From: a virus
Virus record (IMG/VR): IMGVR_UViG_3300038626_000002
Location: 1 to 22,782 of that record
DNA: 22,782 bases
Strand: one strand, 5' to 3'
Shown here: positions 1 to 6,940 of the stretch, piece after piece
Numbering within the stretch: position 1 is the first letter of the stretch
Layout: the number at the start of each line of letters is the position of its first letter
Notes under the pieces: generated by a model
Database searches by the model: none
What the model was told of the DNA's origin: nothing
What the model saw: only the letters and a program-made list of their open reading frames with translations
Position numbers and translations under genes: made by a program

Positions 1-1
1 A

Positions 2-1006
2 CCTAATAAGAGAGGTAAGCCTACAGCTAAGTTAAAGCTTAATCCTAAAGACTATGACTTAGTTATTATAGATGAGTCTCATAACTTAGGTACACTAGGT
101 AAGCCGTCTAATAGAATTAAACTAATTAAGTTACTATGTTATAATATGCCACATATTCATCTTAGTGGTACAGCTATAGTTGAGAGTCCTTGTAGTATTT
201 ATCATCAAATGTTTATTAGTAAATTTAATCCATTCAAGTTTAAAAACTTCTATGATTTTCATAGAGTATATGGAGAGCCTTACTATATTAAAGCAGGTGG
301 TAGAGATATTAACCAGTATGATAAAGCTAAGGATACATTACTACCTAAGATAAATGAGTTCACTATTTATATGAGCCAAGAAGATGCCGGTATTAGTGAA
401 GACGTACAAGCTACAGACAAGGTACACTATGTTGAACTAAAAGAAGCTACTAAATGGCTTTATAATAGATTGCAAGAAGATATGATTATCTATTTACCAG
501 TTGATAAGCCAGGAGAGTTTAAAGGTAATTTACAGGATAAAATACCACTAGTTTGTGATAGTACAATGAAACTTAGAACTAGCCTACATATGATAGAGTC
601 AGGTATTGCTAAGATAGATGATGAGTACATAGAACTAGGTAATACAGAGAAGATAGACTATATTAAGAATGAGTTTGGTGATGAAGAAGACATTGGAATT
701 ATGTGTCACTTTGTTGGTGAGCGTAAGTTATTAGAGAGGAAGTTTAAAAAGGCTAAAATATATAGTTCATCGTCTCATGCAGAAGGTGTTGATCTATCTC
801 ATCTAAGACATTTTATTATTCTTTCAAGTGATTATAGTGGTAGCAAGTTTGTACAACGTAGAGATAGGATTGTTAACATTAATGGAAGTAAGTCAACTAC
901 TGTTAATCACATACTGGTTAAGAAAGCTATATCAGAGCAAGTTTATAAGAAGGTGTCTAAGAAGTTAGACTTTAATAATAGTACATATATAAAGGAAGAG
1001 TTATGA
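2..1006 (+). CDS. SF2-type DNA helicase/ATPase, C-terminal part (truncated by window edge)
   Basis: The frame is open from base 2 to the TGA at 1004-1006, giving 334 residues; the N-terminus with the Walker A motif lies outside the window. The visible motifs are in superfamily 2 order. The Walker B box reads YDLVIIDESHN (DESH codons at 71-82), motif III is LSGTA (SGT at 164-172), and a C-terminal RecA-like half carries SSSHAEGVDLS (motif V-like) and QRRDRIVN at about 854-877 (motif VI, QxxxR type). Seen: these motifs. Known: SF2 enzymes with this set are ATP-driven translocases or helicases used in phage replication and recombination. Inferred: a replication-module helicase of the broad SNF2/UvsW-like group; the exact subfamily cannot be set from a fragment. 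An ATG at 146 is only an internal methionine, because coding evidence extends upstream of it. The stop overlaps the next start (ATGA). Confidence 0.88.
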   Translation, partial: PNKRGKPTAKLKLNPKDYDLVIIDESHNLGTLGKPSNRIKLIKLLCYNMPHIHLSGTAIVESPCSIYHQMFISKFNPFKFKNFYDFHRVYGEPYYIKAGGRDINQYDKAKDTLLPKINEFTIYMSQEDAGISEDVQATDKVHYVELKEATKWLYNRLQEDMIIYLPVDKPGEFKGNLQDKIPLVCDSTMKLRTSLHMIESGIAKIDDEYIELGNTEKIDYIKNEFGDEEDIGIMCHFVGERKLLERKFKKAKIYSSSSHAEGVDLSHLRHFIILSSDYSGSKFVQRRDRIVNINGSKSTTVNHILVKKAISEQVYKKVSKKLDFNNSTYIKEEL

Positions 1007-1131
1007 ATAAGTTTTTAAGATTGATAGGGTATATTAATAGTAGAGGTAAAGTGGATACAGTAGAGATAGCAGTAGATATTATAGCAGTAACAGTTATAAT
1101 GTTAATAATAGTAGTACTGTACAAATTATGA
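1003..1131 (+). CDS. Small single-pass membrane protein, 42 aa, function unknown
   Basis: The ATG at 1003 overlaps the helicase stop in an ATGA arrangement and follows an AAGGAAGA ribosome-binding site (AAGGA at 992-996) at a normal distance. The 42-residue product has a basic, polar N-terminus (MNKFLRLIGYINSRGK) and a hydrophobic run IIAVTVIMLIIVVLY that is long enough to cross the membrane, ending with KL. No family is recognised. The start/stop coupling on both sides and the clear ribosome-binding site are the arguments that it is real. Its position between a replication helicase and another tiny membrane protein is typical of small accessory phage membrane proteins, but no function can be assigned. 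Confidence 0.6.
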   Translation: MNKFLRLIGYINSRGKVDTVEIAVDIIAVTVIMLIIVVLYKL

Positions 1132-1304
1132 GTAATATACTAGAAGTATTTGTGTGGTTTTTATTGTTAATATTTGCTTTATCAGTAATTGGTAAAGCAA
1201 ATGAACCTATTTGCTATCAGCCTACAGATGATATTTATATCTGTCAGGATGATAACACTACTTATGTATTTACTGTAGACTGGCTAGAGTCTCAGCATTT
1301 CTAA
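1128..1304 (+). CDS. Small exported or membrane protein with two cysteines, 58 aa, function unknown
   Basis: The ATG at 1128 overlaps the TGA of the preceding 42-aa gene (ATGA), so the two are probably translationally coupled. Residues about 5-21 form a hydrophobic helix (EVFVWFLLLIFALSVIG), which could be a membrane anchor or an uncleaved signal. The rest is an acidic tail with two cysteines nine residues apart (ICYQ...YICQDD), which could form a disulphide in the periplasm. There is no lipobox. The last 35 nt (1270-1304) are antisense to the 3' end of the lysozyme gene, so the two transcription units converge and overlap in coding sequence. No strong separate Shine-Dalgarno is seen. No family is recognised. 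Confidence 0.5.
   Translation: MSNILEVFVWFLLLIFALSVIGKANEPICYQPTDDIYICQDDNTTYVFTVDWLESQHF
1172..1202. repeat. Perfect 10-bp inverted repeat at the convergent junction
   Basis: ATTTGCTTTA at 1172-1181 and TAAAGCAAAT at 1193-1202 are exact reverse complements around an 11-nt loop. The repeat lies inside the 58-aa gene and about 70 nt beyond the lysozyme stop, so transcripts from both sides could fold it. No T-run follows the stem on either strand and the stem is AT-rich, so it is not a textbook intrinsic terminator. It could still reduce read-through at the junction, or be chance. Confidence 0.35.
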
Positions 1305-1989
1305 TAGCTCTACCCTTAGTTTGCTTAGCATATCTAGACTTTAAGATATTATTAGCGGCCGCTTTATATCTACCTTCTTTTAGTTGTCTGGAAAAGATAG
1401 GCCACTTATTAATAAAAGCTGCTCCCATATTGTAAGACATGTCTTTTAATACCTGTTGTACCTCTTCGGGTTGTTCTTTTACCCAAGGAGCATTTTTATA
1501 TAGTCCAGCTGTATGAAGTTTTTCATCTTTCTCATACATCTTTTGTGCTTCTTCCCTAGTAATACCATTAGCAAATATACCTGATTTCTTTTCCTCTTTA
1601 GTAAGTTTATGACCATAACCTATAGTAGCATAACCTAAACTATCTTTATAGACTTTAGATCTAAACCCTTCATTTTGTTGTGTGGTTGTCATACTAGAAT
1701 CCTTTTGTTGTGTGGTTGTACCTTTTATACTATATTCACTAGTAGCTTTTGCAGTTAGTTCGTTTTCTGCCTTTAATGAACCAGCAACAAAACTAGATTT
1801 ATTAGGTAGCATATCTTTTATCCATATACTAGCAGCATCTAGTTCATCATACTCTTCTAAGTCCTCACCATAACTAAGTTGCTGAGACTCGTCCATAGTG
1901 GATAAGTTAGGTTCAATATTTGATGGTTTAGTTACTCTATTGTCATCACTCTCTACTATATTACCAAAGTTAAATTCTTGTTGTGTCAT
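1270..1989 (-). CDS. T4-type lysozyme (GH24 muramidase) with a 99-residue N-terminal extension
   Basis: The 239-residue product ends in a GH24 lysozyme domain (about residues 101-239) that cleaves the peptidoglycan glycan strand. The catalytic set has exactly T4 spacing: E107 (in NEGF), D116 (in YKDSLGY) and T122 (in ATIGYGH) match E11/D20/T26. A conserved tail with SRYAKQTKGRAIRNAETL follows. The N-terminal 99 residues are acidic, of low complexity and without a signal peptide or membrane helix, so export would need the holin, or the protein travels in the virion. The ATG at 1989 has an AAGGAG site 8 nt upstream that overlaps the stop of the internal virion protein gene. A second start with its own ribosome-binding site lies at 1692. 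It is the last gene of the late cluster, about 12 kb from the holin and spanin genes, and no other endolysin is visible. Confidence 0.92.
   Translation of the reverse strand: MTQQEFNFGNIVESDDNRVTKPSNIEPNLSTMDESQQLSYGEDLEEYDELDAASIWIKDMLPNKSSFVAGSLKAENELTAKATSEYSIKGTTTQQKDSSMTTTQQNEGFRSKVYKDSLGYATIGYGHKLTKEEKKSGIFANGITREEAQKMYEKDEKLHTAGLYKNAPWVKEQPEEVQQVLKDMSYNMGAAFINKWPIFSRQLKEGRYKAAANNILKSRYAKQTKGRAIRNAETLASLQ
1673..1719 (-). repeat. 17-bp direct repeat in the linker of the lysozyme gene
   Basis: TTTTGTTGTGTGGTTGT occurs at 1673-1689 and 1703-1719, a period of 30 bp or ten codons. It encodes TTTQQ twice (TTTQQKDSSM then TTTQQNEGF) exactly between the N-terminal extension and the catalytic domain. 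The internal ribosome-binding site lies between the two copies, as would happen if a short in-frame duplication accompanied joining of the two parts. Confidence 0.75.
1690..1706 (-). promoter_or_regulatory. Internal ribosome-binding site and start codon in the lysozyme gene
   Basis: On the minus strand AAAAGGA (1700-1706) precedes an in-frame ATG (1690-1692, Met100) by 7 nt, the same signal and spacing used by the recognised genes in this cluster. Starting here gives a 140-residue protein in which the catalytic glutamate is residue 8, close to Glu11 of T4 lysozyme. It would therefore yield an almost bare lysozyme domain in addition to the 239-residue form. Seen: the motif and its spacing. Inferred: its use. 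Confidence 0.55.
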
Positions 1990-2001
1990 TTACTATTCTC
2001 C

Positions 2002-5000
2002 TTATTTGTTAGATTTATTATCTACATCTATTAGATCTCTAAGAGTCTTACCAATCTCTCTACCTTTCTCATTAACTAATGGCATATCTAGTTCCTTACC
2101 AGTTAAATCTTTAAAACGTCTATTACGTATCTGTATATCCACTGGTATTTCTATATCTATATGAAACATATATCGTACCATTTCTGTTCTATGTCTACCT
2201 TCGTGTCCAGTGATAAATAACTTACCATTTTTTATTTCACCAAATAGTATTGGAGGTGCTACTCTTGGTATCTTACCTTCTTTATACTCTTTTAGTATGT
2301 TCTTACTGAAGTCTAGTGCTTTCTCGTTATTAACTTCAGGACTATAATCTAAAGGTTCTGATAGTCTCTTAAATAAAGAAGGTTTAGTCTTAATAGTAAA
2401 CCCTCTATAAGCATGTTCACTTTTAGATTGATTACCAATAATACCCTTAGGATAGTCCTCCAAGCTTCTAGAACTAAATAACTTATCTACCATAGTCTGT
2501 CTAACATTTTTAGGTAGTAATCTAATTTTCTTAGGGTCACCAGATAGTACAGCATCTGATACTGGCTTCTTCCATAATCCTTCTATCTGTAAATCTTTAC
2601 TAGCAGTAGTATCTATATTCTGTAAGGATTCTTTAACTAATTTATCATTTACATTTTCTGTATTTCTTAATGCTTTATTATATCTTTCAATTATCCTATT
2701 AGTTAATTTCTCAGCATCTTTTTTACTAAGTTTTACTCCTGAATCTCTTTGTATACTACCAATTAATATCTTAGCTTCTTTATTTATATAATCTGCTGTA
2801 GACTTAACATTATTATTACGAGTATCTACTTTCATTCTCTTAAAGTGTTTAAGTAGTTTATCCATCCTAGTATCTGTAACTATTTTATATGTAGAATCTA
2901 TAACTGCTTTACTATCTTCTGCACTAAGTTTAACGTCTCTTATCCATTCAATTAAATCTTCTGATTGTACTGCCTTTGATACTTCCCTACCTTTAACTGC
3001 TTGTTTACCCTTAGAGGTAACATATAAAGGCTCATTAGTTTTAGTAAATGGTACTGAATCAGGTTTCCATTCTAACAATTTAGGATTAGTTCGTACTATA
3101 TCTTGTATCATAGTATTCTTAACACCTGCTGTTAATTCGTTTATAGCTTTCTGAACTTCTTTCATCTTACTAGGAGTCTTTAGTATATTAGCTAGTCTAT
3201 CTTCCATACGTACAGCTCTAGCACTCTTACCTGGAAACATCTTTAGCACACGTCTAACTATTTGAGTAGTTAGGAATACTTTAAATCTTTCCCACATATC
3301 AGAGCCTAAACCACCCACATCAGTATCCGAACGTAATGCTATGGCACGTATAACATCATCAGTTCTAAATGCTTTTGCTACATCGTCAGCTAACTGTTGT
3401 ATCTGTTTACCTTGTTTAGTTACAAACCCTTTGGTAGAAAGTGCTTTACTAAATGTTTTCCATGATAAGTCATCTATATGGTCACCAAATGCTTCTTTAA
3501 TAATCAAGTTCTCTAGTGCATAAGTATCCTTAGAACCTATCACATTCTGTATAGCTTCAAATGTAAGCTCACCACTATCTCTATCAGCTTGAAGTAATTC
3601 TAGTACTCTTCCACTTGTTATTTGTTTTTTCTTATCTACCCTTCCAGTAGCACGTAATAATGCTTCACCTACTTTAGACTCCTTAAGTGCTATCATATCT
3701 ATGTAGTCAGCATTAACTTCTTTCCACCTAATATAATCTTCAGGTTCAAGTATATTTTTTATATGTTTCTCTACCTTATCCTTTACCTTAGTCCAATCAT
3801 TTAGATGCACTCCTTTTACTTTGCGTAGTACAGAATTTATATGTGGCATAGCAGTAAGATAATCTTTTATAGTAACATCAGGTTTACCTAATAATCTTTT
3901 TATAGCCGTTCTATCAGTAGCTATTGCTTCTAATTCTTCTGGTAGAGTTACAGGATTATCTACCTTAACAGCTTTATTAATAACACCCTTTTTAACAGTA
4001 TTATAGTTAGCTTTTACATTCTCAACGGACTGTCTCATTCTAATAGAAAAACCTTCAGTATCTACTGGTTCATCAATTAGTTTTTCAAACACTCGTCTCC
4101 TATTAACTCTGCCTTCATCCATAGCCTTCTGCATATCAGGGTCATATCCAGCTAGTCTCATTTTAAGTTTAGCACCTTTTTCACCCATATAGTCAAGCAA
4201 TGCCCTAGTTTTATCACCATAGCTACCATCAGTAGATTCTATCCCAGCCCAGTTAGTATATATTTTATCTGCTTCATCATCAGTAAGGTTGAATTGACTT
4301 TTATAGTACTGATATACATTCTTCTTTGCTGGTTCAGATAGTTTCTCCATAATTTTAACTGCACCAGCACTTACAATACCTGATGCTAAACCTAATGCAG
4401 CTGATGTACCTTTGTCTTCTGTAGCTCTAGCAGTAGCATAACCTAGCATACCTTCTACTGCAAAGATACCTAATTTAGATTGTATTGTAAAAGGTAGTGT
4501 TATTAATGATGGAAAGACCTCACCTGCTGTACCCTTAGAAAAGAAGTCTTTATCTTGTCTATTTCTAATATACATTTTAGTCCACTTATCTATCTCTTCA
4601 AACCTAGCATTATATTCTTTATCATCTATACGACCAATAGCATGTCTTATATCATTAGCAGCTTTACTAACACCAGTCATAGTTTTAAGTACGCCCATAT
4701 GAAAGTCACTATTAATAACAGAAGGCCCGAGAGCTTTAACATCCTCATCCCACTGTTTGTCCTGCTTAGCTTCATGTGCTTTATTATACAAGTGAGCTAG
4801 TATTTGTCTATCTGCTTCTTCTGGTGCAATATCTTTTTCTAATAGTGCAGACTTAGCACCTTGTATATCAAACATAGCACCACTCTGTTCTAAATGGGCT
4901 AATATTTGTTCATCACTAGCACCAGCATTTCTAGCGCCTAGATAATCAAATGTATTCTCTATGTTATTAAGACGTTTTTCTCTTTGTACTACTGCATCAT

Positions 5001-5124
5001 CAGCAATAAATTCTTGTGCTTGAGGGTCAGTCTCTTGCATATGTTGTACAGTAGGATTCTCAGACTGTACTATTCCAGTACCATCATTAATATTTTCTAT
5101 TTGTTCTCTTAAACTAACCATCAT
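2002..5124 (-). CDS. Large internal virion (ejection) protein with a C-terminal HEGRHR, ParB-like motif
   Basis: The 1040-residue protein is mostly charged and helical. Residues about 200-260 form a hydrophobic, Ala/Gly-rich stretch (LITLPFTIQSKLGIFAVEGM, then AALGLASGIVSAGAV) that could insert into a membrane. The final 100 residues contain ITGHEGRHRTEMVRYM (about 971-986), resembling the D/E-G-x-H/R-R motif of the ParB/Srx fold found in phage polyvalent proteins. Size, position between portal and lysozyme, and the membrane-like segment suggest a T7 gp16 or N4-type protein injected with the DNA. No lytic transglycosylase motif was seen; the muramidase is the next gene. The start overlaps the portal stop: ATGATG gives possible starts at 5124 and 5121. 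The AAGGA site is only 2 nt from the first but 5 nt from the second, so 5121 may be used. The role is inferred from context. Confidence 0.75.
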   Translation of the reverse strand: MMVSLREQIENINDGTGIVQSENPTVQHMQETDPQAQEFIADDAVVQREKRLNNIENTFDYLGARNAGASDEQILAHLEQSGAMFDIQGAKSALLEKDIAPEEADRQILAHLYNKAHEAKQDKQWDEDVKALGPSVINSDFHMGVLKTMTGVSKAANDIRHAIGRIDDKEYNARFEEIDKWTKMYIRNRQDKDFFSKGTAGEVFPSLITLPFTIQSKLGIFAVEGMLGYATARATEDKGTSAALGLASGIVSAGAVKIMEKLSEPAKKNVYQYYKSQFNLTDDEADKIYTNWAGIESTDGSYGDKTRALLDYMGEKGAKLKMRLAGYDPDMQKAMDEGRVNRRRVFEKLIDEPVDTEGFSIRMRQSVENVKANYNTVKKGVINKAVKVDNPVTLPEELEAIATDRTAIKRLLGKPDVTIKDYLTAMPHINSVLRKVKGVHLNDWTKVKDKVEKHIKNILEPEDYIRWKEVNADYIDMIALKESKVGEALLRATGRVDKKKQITSGRVLELLQADRDSGELTFEAIQNVIGSKDTYALENLIIKEAFGDHIDDLSWKTFSKALSTKGFVTKQGKQIQQLADDVAKAFRTDDVIRAIALRSDTDVGGLGSDMWERFKVFLTTQIVRRVLKMFPGKSARAVRMEDRLANILKTPSKMKEVQKAINELTAGVKNTMIQDIVRTNPKLLEWKPDSVPFTKTNEPLYVTSKGKQAVKGREVSKAVQSEDLIEWIRDVKLSAEDSKAVIDSTYKIVTDTRMDKLLKHFKRMKVDTRNNNVKSTADYINKEAKILIGSIQRDSGVKLSKKDAEKLTNRIIERYNKALRNTENVNDKLVKESLQNIDTTASKDLQIEGLWKKPVSDAVLSGDPKKIRLLPKNVRQTMVDKLFSSRSLEDYPKGIIGNQSKSEHAYRGFTIKTKPSLFKRLSEPLDYSPEVNNEKALDFSKNILKEYKEGKIPRVAPPILFGEIKNGKLFITGHEGRHRTEMVRYMFHIDIEIPVDIQIRNRRFKDLTGKELDMPLVNEKGREIGKTLRDLIDVDNKSNK

Positions 5125-6938
5125 AATCCTTCATTAGTATTTTGAGGTAATTTTAGCTGTTGACTATTAGCAGACTGCCCGCCTAATTGCCCACCTGAAC
5201 CTAAGTTCTCTTGCATTTGTGGTTGAGGTTGTAGCATATTAGCTGTCTCATCTAGTATTCTAGCTATATCAACACTATGTTTAGACTTCATACTCTTAAC
5301 AGATAGTGAAGCAGCTTTCATATAACCTGCTGGATTAACAGTCATAAGTGCATTACCTATGTTACCACTAAGCATAGTCTCTAACATTAGTTGGTTCTTT
5401 TCATCTTCATCGTTATAACTAACTGGGTCTATCTCTATTTCTACATCACTAAATTCTAGGTCTGTATCAGGGTCATTGAGTGGCATCATTAATATGTTAC
5501 CATATTTATCTTTTTCAGGTTCACTAGTTTCTTCGTCTATTACCTCGTCATAAAATACTTCACCTGTAACTGGATGCTGTAATGGTTTATTTAGTGCTAC
5601 CCATCTTTCACCAGTAGCTTCATCAACAACACGTATGATTTGTTCTGATCTATAGTACTGTTTAATAAGGTTAACTGTATCCCAGCCATCTAACATATAA
5701 AATAATTCAAGCTTGTTATTTATATATCTTAAAGCCATAATAGCAGCGTTTTGCTGTAGTTTAACTTTACGTCCACTATCACTAGCAAAGGCCATACCTA
5801 AGAAACTATCGTTAATACCTAGTACTCTTTGTATTCTATCAAATGCCTTATCTATGATAATATACTGCTGCTGTATGTCACCACTTAAATTATCTATTTT
5901 GATACCATTTAAGTTGTTAACTGGTATAACAGAGTTAACACGTTGATATGCTTTAGTAAATTCTTCTACATCATCTACAGCACCGTCTTGTACCATCACT
6001 TTATTAGTATTAGCCATCATCTGTATCTGAATTAATGCCTGATTAATAGCATTTTGAGACTGGTATACTTCTTCAAATACACCATAGTATTCAGCATTAT
6101 TACTATCTTGCAACTTAGTCACGTTGTATGAGAACTTAACATCTTTATACGGTAATTTCTTTTTACTTAATAGATAATCACCAGACCAGTAACAACTCCA
6201 TACCTGACCATTATCATCTACTATATTAGTATGAACTACTAAGAAGTTATCATAAGTATGGTAGTACCCTTGAAATTGTGTGTCATGCCTAAATGTAAAT
6301 TCAGATTCATCAGTATTTAAGAAGTTATAGTAGGCATCTAACTTATTATGTTTATTAGGAAACATTTTCTTAACTTCATCTTTGTGCATCCACTTAAATC
6401 TATGTATAAATCTAGCATCTGAATAATCAGCACTAGTACTCATAGGGTCTAATACTACTTCACTAGATGGTACATAGTTCTTTAATATCTTATTAACTTT
6501 TCTACCAAATCTATCAGTTTTAGGGTTACCATTAGAATCAGTATCAACTACTACTTCTTTCTCTACTACCATAAGTCCTGATAACATCAAGTCTAGCTTT
6601 AGTTTATCTCCTACATTATCAAATCTATTAGTTCTATTTACATAAGAAACTACATCACTAAGAACACCAGCAATAGTAATATATCGTTGGTCAGTAGGAG
6701 ATACTTTAACTGTATTAATTACAGTAGAGTAATAGCCTATCATCTGCCTAGCAAATAACTTAATAATATTAAATGTCTCAGCAGGCTGTCCTCTATCAGC
6801 TAGTACAGTTAGCTGTTCATCAGTGTACTGTCTATTATGATACATATCTTCTATCATATTAGCCTTAGTCCTACTAGCTAGGTAGTCATCATATCCTAAT
6901 TTAAAGGTATCTTTAAGAGTATCTATATTAATCTTCAT
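5121..6938 (-). CDS. Portal protein (P22/N4-like podovirus type)
   Basis: The 605-residue protein matches podovirus portals in length and layout. The N-terminus has a conserved RGQPAETFNIIKLFARQM stretch (about 48-65) followed by a GYYS segment. The middle contains YGVFEEVYQSQNAINQALIQ, and the long helical region carries FASDSGRKVKLQQNAAIMAL, which resembles the stem or wing of P22-like portals. The C-terminus is Gln/Gly/Asn-rich (PQPQMQENLGSGGQLGGQ). The portal forms the dodecameric ring at one head vertex through which terminase packs DNA and to which adaptor and nozzle bind. The ATG at 6938 follows GGAGG at 7 nt, a sequence that also encodes the last two glycines of the upstream gene. Its position is unusual: it lies among ejection-protein genes about 14 kb from the terminase gene instead of beside it. 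Confidence 0.88.
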   Translation of the reverse strand: MKINIDTLKDTFKLGYDDYLASRTKANMIEDMYHNRQYTDEQLTVLADRGQPAETFNIIKLFARQMIGYYSTVINTVKVSPTDQRYITIAGVLSDVVSYVNRTNRFDNVGDKLKLDLMLSGLMVVEKEVVVDTDSNGNPKTDRFGRKVNKILKNYVPSSEVVLDPMSTSADYSDARFIHRFKWMHKDEVKKMFPNKHNKLDAYYNFLNTDESEFTFRHDTQFQGYYHTYDNFLVVHTNIVDDNGQVWSCYWSGDYLLSKKKLPYKDVKFSYNVTKLQDSNNAEYYGVFEEVYQSQNAINQALIQIQMMANTNKVMVQDGAVDDVEEFTKAYQRVNSVIPVNNLNGIKIDNLSGDIQQQYIIIDKAFDRIQRVLGINDSFLGMAFASDSGRKVKLQQNAAIMALRYINNKLELFYMLDGWDTVNLIKQYYRSEQIIRVVDEATGERWVALNKPLQHPVTGEVFYDEVIDEETSEPEKDKYGNILMMPLNDPDTDLEFSDVEIEIDPVSYNDEDEKNQLMLETMLSGNIGNALMTVNPAGYMKAASLSVKSMKSKHSVDIARILDETANMLQPQPQMQENLGSGGQLGGQSANSQQLKLPQNTNEGL

Positions 6939-6940
6939 TA

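Noticed and set aside
1172-1202. Intrinsic terminator at the 10-bp inverted repeat
   Set aside because: No U-tract follows on either strand and the stem has few G-C pairs, so I list it only as an inverted repeat.
1355-1362. GCGGCCGC site in an AT-rich genome as a sign of foreign or vector DNA
   Set aside because: It encodes KAAANN in frame within the conserved lysozyme domain, and nothing around it resembles vector sequence.
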